From NCBI GenBank assembly GCA_014378345.1, contig JACMNW010000084.1, positions 1 through 6,042 on the forward strand: a DNA stretch of 6,042 bases, given 5' to 3'. The translations under genes and the position numbers were made by a program. Positions within the stretch are counted from its first letter, which is position 1; every line of letters starts with the position of its first letter. Origin of the DNA: Pseudorhodobacter sp. (lineage in GTDB: Bacteria > Pseudomonadota > Alphaproteobacteria > Rhodobacterales > Rhodobacteraceae). Shown here piece after piece: positions 1 through 5,956 of this stretch. The notes beneath the pieces were generated by a model, which ran no database searches, was not told where the DNA came from, and saw only the letters and a list, made by a program, of their open reading frames with translations.

Positions 1-1044
1 ACGCTTCGCGGGGGTGTGGGCAACGACAGCCTTGATGGTGCCATCGCCAACGACAGCCGCTTTGGCGGCGCGGGCAACGACATCCTGCTCGGCGGCGATG
101 GCAATGACGTCCTCGACGGCGGCGATAATGATGATGTGCTCGATGGCGGCATCGGGGATGACAGCCTGCTCGGCGGCGACGGCGATGACACGCTACTGGG
201 TGACGCGGGTAATGACAGCTTGTCTGGTGGTGATGGCACCGATACCATCATCGTCGGCGCCAATGACTATGCGGTGTTTGCCAATGACATTGTCGACGGC
301 AACGAATCCACCGCTGACAATGACACGTTGGATCTGCAAGAGTTCGGCAAAAAGCGCACCAATATTGCTTTTACCTCAGCCAACCACGAAAACGGTACCG
401 TTCAGTTCCTGAACAATCTCGGCGGCATCATTGGAACGATGACGTTCAGCAATATCGAAAACGTCATCCCCTGCTTTACGCCTGGCACGGTCATCGAAAC
501 TGACCGTGGTGAAATACCTGTTGAAGCGCTGGTTGCTGGCGACCGTGTGTTGACACGTGATAATGGCTATCAGCCGCTGCGTTGGGTTGGCCGCCGTGAT
601 CTGTCTCGCACCGATCTGGCCGCACAACCCAAACTAAACCCGGTTCTTATTCGGGCTGGCGCGATGGGGTTCGACCTGCCCGTGCAAGACATGGTTGTAT
701 CGCCGCAGCACCGCATGCTGATCACTGGCCCCCGCGCCGAGATGATGTTTGGCGATGGTGAAGTGCTGGTCGCGGCAGTGCATCTTGTTGGTCAACCCGG
801 TATCATCCGCCAGCAGGCGGACTGTGTGACCTATATACATGTCATGTGTGATCAGCATGAAATCATCCGTGCTAACGGCTGTTGGACGGAAAGCTATCAG
901 CCCGGCGCGCAAACTCTGCAATCAATGCACCAAGACCAGCGCGACGAACTGTTGGCTTTGTTCCCTGCCCTTGCAAATGCGCCTTATGCGGCGGCACGGA
1001 TTACGCTGAAAGCGCATGAGGTGCGGGTTTTGTTGGCAGCCTGA
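1..1044 (+). CDS. RTX calcium-binding repeat protein with C-terminal Hint domain (5' end missing)
   Basis: This is the 3' part of a probable secreted, type I exported protein. The reading frame is open to base 1, so the GTG at 16 is not a credible start. The visible N-terminal part (about codons 1-80) consists of glycine/aspartate nonapeptides of the GGxGxDxLx type, which form a Ca2+-binding beta-roll outside the cell. A spacer of about 70 residues follows, then a Hint (hedgehog/intein, Hint_2-like) domain. It begins at Cys (TGC 472-474) in CFTPGTVIETDRGE and contains GDRVLTRDNG, the histidine block VSPQHRML and YIHVMCDQHEIIRANG. The protein ends in a KAHEVRVLLAA-type tail common to Rhodobacteraceae Hint_2 proteins. 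Hint domains can carry out self-cleavage or splicing chemistry, but activity of this subfamily is not established. The natural substrate or role (surface layer, adhesion or enzyme) is unknown because the upstream part is missing. It converges on the DUF1989-GcvT gene and is probably functionally unrelated to it. Confidence 0.9.
   Translation, partial: TLRGGVGNDSLDGAIANDSRFGGAGNDILLGGDGNDVLDGGDNDDVLDGGIGDDSLLGGDGDDTLLGDAGNDSLSGGDGTDTIIVGANDYAVFANDIVDGNESTADNDTLDLQEFGKKRTNIAFTSANHENGTVQFLNNLGGIIGTMTFSNIENVIPCFTPGTVIETDRGEIPVEALVAGDRVLTRDNGYQPLRWVGRRDLSRTDLAAQPKLNPVLIRAGAMGFDLPVQDMVVSPQHRMLITGPRAEMMFGDGEVLVAAVHLVGQPGIIRQQADCVTYIHVMCDQHEIIRANGCWTESYQPGAQTLQSMHQDQRDELLALFPALANAPYAAARITLKAHEVRVLLAA
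13..240 (+). repeat. Tandem RTX-coding repeats (27-nt period)
   Basis: About eight imperfect copies of a 27-nt unit built around ggcggcgatggcaatgac encode GGxGNDxLx nonapeptides (for example LLGGDGDDT and LSGGDGTDT). The conserved Gly and Asp positions are the Ca2+ ligands of RTX beta-rolls. Conservation is stronger at the protein level than at the DNA level. The array begins before the window and ends near the IIVGANDY segment. Confidence 0.85.
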
Positions 1045-1047
1045 TGT

Positions 1048-1070
1048 TGGCGGGCCTGTCTGGCCTGCCA
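1048..1070. terminator. Hairpin between convergent genes, possible bidirectional terminator
   Basis: TGGCGGGCC (1048-1056) pairs with GGCCTGCCA (1062-1070) around a 5-nt loop, giving a 9-bp GC-rich stem with one G-U pair. It starts 3 bases after the stop of the RTX-Hint gene and lies 2 bases beyond the stop of the opposing DUF1989-GcvT gene, so it sits where a shared terminator would be expected. There is no clear T-tract on either side, so it is not a textbook intrinsic terminator. Confidence 0.45.
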
Positions 1071-1072
1071 GA

Positions 1073-3436
1073 TCAAGATTGAGGTCGCAGCTTTTTTGGA
1101 TCGTAATGTGAGGGCGCGACGATACGGGCAGGCAGGCGTTTTTGCAGGCCATCCAGTTTGCCGATTTCAACTATTGCGTCTGGCCCTGCACTCGCCACAT
1201 CTATCCTTGCCAAAGCAATATTTTTGCCCAAAAGCGGTGAACGGGTGGCCGATGTCACCACCCCAACCTGCGCACGGCCTATGTAGATACCATCGCCGTG
1301 GCCCACATTTACCGACGCGTCAATTTCCAGCCCCACAAACTTGTGCATCGGGTGGTCTTTGCGCCGGATCAGTGCATCACGCCCGATAAAATCATCAGGT
1401 TTGGATTTGAGCGGCACCGTAAAGCCAATGCCAGCTTCAAACGGGTCTGTCTGATCGGTGAAATCATAGCCTGCGAAGATCAGCCCGGCCTCGATCCGCA
1501 CCATATCAAGGGCTTGCAACCCCATTGGCCGCAGGCCCTGATCTGCCCCCGCCGCCCAAACGGCATCCCAGACTGCGGCACAGTCTTTCGGGTGGCAGAA
1601 AATCTCATAGCCCAATTCACCCGTGTATCCGGTGCGCGAAACCACCACGGGGGCATCGGCGATACGGCCGATAGAAAAGCGAAACCAACCCAGTTCCTCT
1701 GCCGTTGGCTGTACAGGCGGGGTCCAGAAAATGCGTTTGATGATTTCGCGGGAATTTGGGCCTTGGACGGCCAGATTGTGCAATTGATCGGTGGAAGACC
1801 GGATCATCACCTTTAATCCCAGCGCATGCGCCTGTTCGCGCAGCCAGATGCCGCCGAAATCTTCGCCACCAATCCAGCGGAACTGATCACGGCCCAGGCG
1901 GAACAGCGTGCCATCGTCAATCATGCCACCGTGGGGGTAGCACATCGCAGAATAGACCACCTGCCCCACGCCTAACTTTTTCACGTCGCGCGTCAGGGTG
2001 TATTGCAGCAAGGCTTCGGCATCCGGGCCGGTGATTTCGAACTTGCGCAGGGGGGTGAGGTCGATCACCACGGCCTTTTGACGACAGGCCCAATATTCTT
2101 CAATCGCGCCCACACCAGCATAGTCTTGCGGCAGCCAATAGCCGCGGTATTCCACCACGTTGCGGGTTAGGGCGGCAGTTTTGGGGTGAAACCCGGTGTC
2201 TTTGGTCATCTTTGGCTCCGCATCCGGGGTGGCGCGGGTGGCTACCGCACGTTGGAATTTCTGGGCACCGCCGTAGGTGCGAACATGAATATCTGATAGA
2301 TACCAGCCGTTTGCGGGTGACGTGTCATCGGGGCAGGCCGACGACACGCAAATCAGGTCGGTCAGCGCGCGGAACAGCACATAATCGCCAGGACGGGACC
2401 ATGGCTCATCTGAAATCAGCACGCCGTGCGCGTCGATGTGGGTGTTGAAAAACAGGTTGACCGCCATCCACCCTGCACGGGGCGCAACGCCGTGTTGGGC
2501 CAACACGGTATTGAAGTTATCGGAACAATTCGCATGGCCGGGATAACCGATATCGTCATAATATTTCGAGGCACAGGCCAGCGCAAAGGCGTCGTGGCGG
2601 CCTACGGTATCTTGCACCACTTCCAGAAGGGGCAGAAAATCCTGATCGAAGTATTTCGCATGCAGGCCCGGCATGGAATAGGCGTGGCCCATCAGGGTGC
2701 GCGATGTAGTGACATCAAGCGCGTGTTCAATGCCTTTATCCAGCTTTCGGGCGGAAAAGCATTGAAAATCAGTGCATTGTCGGCCATCGACATCAATGAT
2801 TTGAATGTAATCGCCAGCTTTGACGAAATAAGCCTGTGCGGTAGCGGACTTTACGCGCAGATCCAGCACCGGCTCGGCCAAAGGATCAGCCAGATCGTGG
2901 CGGGTCATTTGTACCAAGGTCGATCTTTGCACGGTAACCACCAGCGGCGTGGCGGTATCCTGCGCACCGGGATCCATCGGATTGCCGGGGGCGGCGATGA
3001 TCACCACACCGTCGCGGGTGGCGATGAAACTTTCGTCGGTACCCGCAGGGGTTTGACCGTCAAACAACGCCACCGCGCCCGCGTTTGACAAATCAATGCC
3101 GCGCCGTTCAATGCCCAGCCGTAAGCCGCCAAGGCCGCTTCCCGTATTTCCAGACAATAGTGCCTTCAGCCCTGCCGCATCGGAATTTGCCGCAACCCCG
3201 AGAATGCCAGCATCAATGCGCCCCTTGCCATCTGCTGCCACCACTTCACAGCGCTGCCCACCTTCAGTATTGGTCACGGTGATCTTGTCACCCGCTGAAA
3301 CCCGGATCAGCGCTGCCCCGGCACCCTGCACCTCGAACCGCTCACGCCCTGAATGCAGGGCTAAGGAAGCGGGTGTTACGATCTGGCTTGGCCTTGGCGG
3401 GCCGGGGGTGACGTGCGGATAGGGGGTGTCCAGCAT
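1073..3436 (-). CDS. DUF1989-GcvT fusion protein (aminomethyltransferase-like, folate-dependent)
   Basis: This is a 787-residue cytoplasmic protein that fuses two modules. Residues about 200-385 match the DUF1989 (urea-carboxylase-associated) family, with AGDYIQIIDVDGRQCTDFQ, MGHAYSMPGLH and the GYPGHANCSDNFN stretch. Residues about 415-775 form a full glycine-cleavage T-protein module, with HGGMIDDGT near 502-510, VQGPNSRE near 557-564, the hallmark RTGYTGELGYE near 601-611, DMVRIEAGL near 644-652 and a GcvT_C barrel after about 695. GcvT proteins transfer a one-carbon unit from an amine substrate to tetrahydrofolate. By analogy this protein probably demethylates or deaminates a methylated amine-derived substrate, but that substrate is unknown. 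Residues 42-66 look like a degenerate second copy of the DUF1989 core. The ATG start is supported by AGGGAG (complement of 3445-3450) 8 nt upstream. It is transcribed divergently from the eamA-soxB pair, which fits a shared one-carbon or methylamine role. It is too long, and wrongly built, to be plain GcvT (about 370 residues) or DmdA. Confidence 0.9.
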   Translation of the reverse strand: MLDTPYPHVTPGPPRPSQIVTPASLALHSGRERFEVQGAGAALIRVSAGDKITVTNTEGGQRCEVVAADGKGRIDAGILGVAANSDAAGLKALLSGNTGSGLGGLRLGIERRGIDLSNAGAVALFDGQTPAGTDESFIATRDGVVIIAAPGNPMDPGAQDTATPLVVTVQRSTLVQMTRHDLADPLAEPVLDLRVKSATAQAYFVKAGDYIQIIDVDGRQCTDFQCFSARKLDKGIEHALDVTTSRTLMGHAYSMPGLHAKYFDQDFLPLLEVVQDTVGRHDAFALACASKYYDDIGYPGHANCSDNFNTVLAQHGVAPRAGWMAVNLFFNTHIDAHGVLISDEPWSRPGDYVLFRALTDLICVSSACPDDTSPANGWYLSDIHVRTYGGAQKFQRAVATRATPDAEPKMTKDTGFHPKTAALTRNVVEYRGYWLPQDYAGVGAIEEYWACRQKAVVIDLTPLRKFEITGPDAEALLQYTLTRDVKKLGVGQVVYSAMCYPHGGMIDDGTLFRLGRDQFRWIGGEDFGGIWLREQAHALGLKVMIRSSTDQLHNLAVQGPNSREIIKRIFWTPPVQPTAEELGWFRFSIGRIADAPVVVSRTGYTGELGYEIFCHPKDCAAVWDAVWAAGADQGLRPMGLQALDMVRIEAGLIFAGYDFTDQTDPFEAGIGFTVPLKSKPDDFIGRDALIRRKDHPMHKFVGLEIDASVNVGHGDGIYIGRAQVGVVTSATRSPLLGKNIALARIDVASAGPDAIVEIGKLDGLQKRLPARIVAPSHYDPKKLRPQS

Positions 3437-3444
3437 CGGGTTTG

Positions 3445-3450
3445 CTCCCT
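3445..3450 (-). promoter_or_regulatory. Ribosome binding site of the DUF1989-GcvT gene
   Basis: On the minus strand AGGGAG lies 8 nt before the ATG at 3436-3434. This good match and spacing fix the start of the fusion protein. Confidence 0.7.
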
Positions 3451-3486
3451 CAGTTGTCGCATGAGTGGAAAAATTATTTATTCAGA

Positions 3487-3515
3487 AGAATAACGCGCCC
3501 TTGCCCTTGCCGCAA
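3487..3515 (-). promoter_or_regulatory. Candidate sigma70-type promoter for the DUF1989-GcvT gene
   Basis: On the minus strand TTGCGG (complement of 3510-3515) and TATTCT (complement of 3487-3492) are separated by exactly 17 bp. This would place transcription start near 3480 and give a leader of about 45 nt containing the AGGGAG site. The -35 matches consensus at 3 of 6 positions and the -10 at 4 of 6, so this is a prediction from spacing and position only. Confidence 0.35.
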
Positions 3516-3532
3516 GCGCCACGACAAGGCAA
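3501..3532. promoter_or_regulatory. Dyad in the divergent intergenic region, possible operator
   Basis: TTGCCcTTG (3501-3509) and CAAGGCAA (3525-3532) form inverted arms with a single bulged C. A smaller perfect dyad, CTTGC-C-GCAAG, is nested at about 3506-3516. The element overlaps the candidate -35 of the minus-strand gene and lies upstream of eamA, which is where a regulator controlling both directions could bind. No regulator gene is visible in the window. Confidence 0.25.
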
Positions 3533-3563
3533 AGCGATATTGGTAACTTTTCGGGGCAATTCG

Positions 3564-4406
3564 ATGCAGTCACTGCTTTACGGCCTGATCGCGGCGCTGA
3601 CTTGGGGCTTGCACGATTTCTGCGTGCGGCATCTTAGCCAAAAGCTGGCGGTGGCCGCGATGCTACTGGCGGTGCTAAGCTTGGGTTCCGTGGCCTTGAT
3701 CGCGGTGATTACCTTAACGGGCAGCTGGGCGCAGATCGACGCCCGCAGTGCGATGTTCGCCATCGCCTCTGGCAGTTGCTATGTGTTTGGGTGCGTTGGT
3801 CTGTATATTGCCTTTGGTATTGGCCCGGTGCGGCTGGTGGCCCCTATTGGCGGGGCTTATCCGGTGCTTTCTGTCGCACTGGCTGCGGTTTCTGGCCAAA
3901 GCGTTCGGGTGGATCAGTGGCTTGCTACCCTTGCCGTTGTTGTGGGAATTGCCGTGGTTGCACGGCAGCCAGACAACGCTGCCACAGATAACCGCATCAA
4001 GGCGATGCTTTGGGCTGCGCTTGGGGCCACGGGCTTTGCCCTGACCTTTGCCTTGGGCCACGTGGCTGCCCAAGGTGGGGCAGAGCTGTCGGTTATTTTG
4101 GTGGCGCGGTTGACGGCGGTTCTGATCGTGGGTGCCTGGGTGATAGCCCACCGCCAGCCGCTTGCGCCTTTGCGCCCCCACCTGCCGCTGCTTGCGTTGA
4201 TGGGGGTGCTGGATGTCACGGCGCTTGGTTTTGTGATTGCGGCGGGCAGTCTGGCCAACCCGGAATTTGCGGCTGTCGCATCTTCGGTCTTTGGGTTGAT
4301 TACCATTCTGCTGGCCTGGCGCTTTTTGGGTGAGGCGATGCGCGCTTGGCAGTGGTGCGGCATCGCTTTGGTCTTTGCAGGCATCGCTTGGCTGGCTGCC
4401 AGTTAG
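3564..4406 (+). CDS. EamA/DMT-family permease (10-TM transporter)
   Basis: This is an inner-membrane protein of 280 residues, the usual length for drug/metabolite-transporter (DMT) EamA proteins, with two five-helix halves. Hydrophobic segments lie at about 3-20, 30-50, 62-84, 89-108, 118-134, 147-168, 176-194, 205-228, 234-254 and 261-278. Family signatures are WGLHDF in TM1, GPVRLVAPIGGAYPVLSV in the TM3-TM4 region, and the C-terminal FLGEAMRAWQWCGIALVFAG. The ATG at 3564 was chosen because TM1 begins immediately after it and GGGG lies 8 nt upstream at 3552-3555. The in-frame GTG at 3465 would add 33 non-family residues that cover the likely regulatory region. Family members export or exchange amino acids and small metabolites, but the substrate here is unknown. 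It precedes soxB in the same direction with a gap of about 90 bp and is probably co-transcribed, perhaps moving a substrate or product of sarcosine-type metabolism. Confidence 0.88.
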   Translation: MQSLLYGLIAALTWGLHDFCVRHLSQKLAVAAMLLAVLSLGSVALIAVITLTGSWAQIDARSAMFAIASGSCYVFGCVGLYIAFGIGPVRLVAPIGGAYPVLSVALAAVSGQSVRVDQWLATLAVVVGIAVVARQPDNAATDNRIKAMLWAALGATGFALTFALGHVAAQGGAELSVILVARLTAVLIVGAWVIAHRQPLAPLRPHLPLLALMGVLDVTALGFVIAAGSLANPEFAAVASSVFGLITILLAWRFLGEAMRAWQWCGIALVFAGIAWLAAS

Positions 4407-4409
4407 ATC

Positions 4410-4490
4410 ATGGCTGAAATGACAGAGTCGATGTCGGAAATGAAACGCTCAGACCCTCAAAAATCGAGGATGTTGGTGTCAGTCAGTTAA
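4410..4490 (+). CDS. Possible Met-rich mini-ORF between eamA and soxB
   Basis: This 26-codon frame starts 3 bases after the eamA stop, and its TAA overlaps the soxB Shine-Dalgarno sequence (AAGGA 4489-4493). It almost exactly fills the gap. Five of the 26 codons are ATG, and an EMxES/EMK pattern repeats with gaaatga at 4416-4422 and 4437-4443, 21 bp apart. It has no good ribosome binding site of its own, so it would depend on coupling to eamA. It could be a short leader peptide acting on soxB translation or simply a chance open frame. No family is recognised. Confidence 0.2.
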   Translation: MAEMTESMSEMKRSDPQKSRMLVSVS

Positions 4491-4493
4491 GGA
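4489..4493 (+). promoter_or_regulatory. Shine-Dalgarno sequence that decides the soxB start
   Basis: AAGGA is followed by tandem ATG codons at 4497 and 4500. The spacing is 3 nt to the first and 6 nt to the second, which favours initiation at 4500 (MRYSGF...). Confidence 0.6.
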
Positions 4494-4499
4494 CAGATG

Positions 4500-5750
4500 A
4501 TGCGGTATTCAGGGTTCAGGGTGATTGCCGAGGCGCTGACAGGCCATAAGGGCTGGCGACCCGCGTGGCGCAATCCGGAGCCGCAACCAAATTATGATTA
4601 CATCATCGTAGGCGGTGGCGGGCATGGGTTGGCGACCGCCTATTATCTGGCAAAAGAGTTCAAACAGGCGCGTATTGCCGTGCTGGAAAAGGGCTGGATC
4701 GGCGGTGGCAATGTGGGCCGCAATACCACCATCATCCGGTCGAACTATCTGCTGGATGGCAACCAGCCATTTTACGAATTTTCCCTGAAACTTTGGGAAG
4801 GGTTGGAGCAGGATTTCAACTATAATGCCATGGTCAGCCAGCGCGGCATTCTGAACCTGTTCCATACCGATGCGCAGCGCGATGCCTACGTGCGACGCGG
4901 CAATGCGATGATCATGCACGGTGCCGATGCGCAGATTTTGAACGCGGCCCAAGTGCGCGCCATGTATCCGTTCCTGAATTTTGACAATGCCCGGTTTCCG
5001 ATTAAGGGTGGTTTGGCGCAAAAGCGCGGCGGCACGGTGCGCCATGATGCGGTGGCGTGGGGCTATGCGCGCGGGGCCGACAGCCGGGGTGTCGATATCA
5101 TTCAGAATTGCGAAGTCACCGGGTTCCGCATAGAAAATGGGCGTGCCTTGGGCGTTGAAACCTCACGCGGCTATATCGGGGCGGGGAAGATTGGCGTTGC
5201 CGTTGCCGGATCGTCCAGCCGGGTGATGGCGCAGGCGGGAATGCGCCTGCCGATGGAAAGCCATGTGTTGCAGGCGTTTGTGTCCGAAGGTTTGAAACCC
5301 ATCATCGACGGGGTGATAACTTACGGCGCGGGGCATTTCTATGTGTCACAATCCGACAAAGGCGGGCTGGTATTTGGTGGCGATATCGATGGTTACAACA
5401 GCTACGCACAGCGCGGATCCATGCCGGTGGTCGAAGATGTGGCCGAAGGCGGTATGGCCTTGATGCCCATGATTGGCCGCGCACGATTGCTGCGCATGTG
5501 GGGTGGCATTATGGATATGTCGATGGACGGATCGCCCATCATCGACCGCACGGAAACGGACGGGCTCTATTTCAACGGCGGCTGGTGCTATGGCGGCTTC
5601 AAGGCCACGCCTGCAAGCGGTTGGGTATTTGCGCATTTGCTGGCCACAAACACCCCGCACCCCACCGCCACGGCGTATCGGTTTGACCGTTTCCGAAAGG
5701 GTCTGATGATCGACGAAAAGGGCCAGGGCGCCCAACCGAATTTGCATTGA
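4500..5750 (+). CDS. soxB: Sarcosine oxidase subunit beta (FAD-dependent oxidoreductase)
   Basis: This is the catalytic flavin subunit of heterotetrameric sarcosine oxidase. The complex oxidises sarcosine to glycine, passing the methyl group to tetrahydrofolate or releasing it as formaldehyde, with H2O2 formed from O2. The 416-residue length matches the family. The N-terminus MRYSGF...HKGW is typical of SoxB. The FAD dinucleotide-binding fold starts at YIIVGGGGHGLATAYYLAKE (about 35-54), followed by LEKGWIGGGNVGRNTTIIRSNY. The histidine in GGTVRHDAVAWGYARGAD (about residue 182) aligns with the position that binds FMN covalently in characterised SoxB proteins. The C-terminal signature DGSPIIDRTETDGLYFNGGWCYGGFKATPASGW is complete, so the gene looks intact. 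The start at 4500 fits the Shine-Dalgarno spacing; 4497 is also possible. SoxD, SoxA and SoxG normally follow directly, but here only a soxD fragment is seen. A beta subunit for another N-methyl amino acid, such as a dimethylglycine-related substrate, cannot be excluded. Confidence 0.93.
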   Translation: MRYSGFRVIAEALTGHKGWRPAWRNPEPQPNYDYIIVGGGGHGLATAYYLAKEFKQARIAVLEKGWIGGGNVGRNTTIIRSNYLLDGNQPFYEFSLKLWEGLEQDFNYNAMVSQRGILNLFHTDAQRDAYVRRGNAMIMHGADAQILNAAQVRAMYPFLNFDNARFPIKGGLAQKRGGTVRHDAVAWGYARGADSRGVDIIQNCEVTGFRIENGRALGVETSRGYIGAGKIGVAVAGSSSRVMAQAGMRLPMESHVLQAFVSEGLKPIIDGVITYGAGHFYVSQSDKGGLVFGGDIDGYNSYAQRGSMPVVEDVAEGGMALMPMIGRARLLRMWGGIMDMSMDGSPIIDRTETDGLYFNGGWCYGGFKATPASGWVFAHLLATNTPHPTATAYRFDRFRKGLMIDEKGQGAQPNLH

Positions 5751-5782
5751 GGCGCATCATGACACGCAATCCCGCCGCAGCA

Positions 5783-5838
5783 CCGGACCTGATCCGGGGC
5801 CTCCCCCGCACCAAACAGACCCCGGATCAAATCCGGGG
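5783..5838. repeat. Palindromic dispersed repeat (REP-like) between soxB and soxD
   Basis: CCCCGGAT (5820-5827) and ATCCGGGG (5831-5838) form a perfect 8-bp stem with a 3-nt loop. TGATCCGGGG (5790-5799) also pairs perfectly over 10 bp with CCCCGGATCA (5820-5829). CCGGACCTGATCCGG (5783-5797) is itself a weak dyad. Elements built on CCGGAxxTGATCCGGGG and its complement are common intergenic repeats in alphaproteobacteria. The copy lies in an otherwise empty gap of about 113 bp between soxB and the soxD start, where it could form mRNA hairpins and reduce downstream expression or protect the soxB message. Confidence 0.75.
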
Positions 5839-5863
5839 CTGCGCTGTAGCGACAGGCAAATAG

Positions 5864-5956
5864 ATGATCATCAACCACCCCCTCCTCGGCCCCCGCTATC
5901 GGGAATGCGATGCTGCAGCGTGCTTACTCGCCGAGTATGCGGAACCAATCTCTTAG
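5864..5956 (+). pseudogene. soxD: Truncated sarcosine oxidase subunit delta (first 11 codons only)
   Basis: The frame encodes MIINHPLLGPR and then diverges into YRECDAAACLL..., stopping at TAG 5954-5956. SoxD proteins begin with a CPxCGxR-type motif, and a subset found in Rhodobacteraceae reads HPLLGPR followed by a D-x-x-EFTYLGDA-like continuation. Only the part up to GPR is present, so homology appears to end after base 5896. SoxD is the small subunit (about 90-100 residues) of the oxidase and is normally encoded directly after soxB, so position supports the identity. In this variant the two cysteines of the usual zinc motif are replaced by H and L. Only a weak AGG (5854-5856) lies upstream. 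The match covers 11 residues and rests on recalled family sequences, so the identification is moderate. Confidence 0.5.

Noticed and set aside
2426..3088. 220-codon plus-strand frame opposite the DUF1989-GcvT gene
   Set aside because: It is antisense to a gene with clear family motifs and has no recognisable domain; long antisense frames are common in GC-rich coding DNA.
3461..3493. Ten-codon ATG frame upstream of eamA as a leader peptide
   Set aside because: It is very short, has no ribosome binding site and overlaps the minus-strand promoter prediction; likely chance.
3465..3563. In-frame GTG extension of the EamA transporter
   Set aside because: It adds 33 residues without hydrophobic or family character, has no ribosome binding site, and covers the likely promoter/dyad region; the ATG at 3564 directly precedes TM1.
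4509..5045. 178-codon minus-strand frame opposite soxB
   Set aside because: It is antisense to strongly conserved SoxB motifs, with no family features of its own.
5759..5863. 34-codon open frame just after soxB
   Set aside because: Most of it is the palindromic repeat read as PDLIRG and PDQIRG, a frequent artefact of this repeat type; no other sign of coding.
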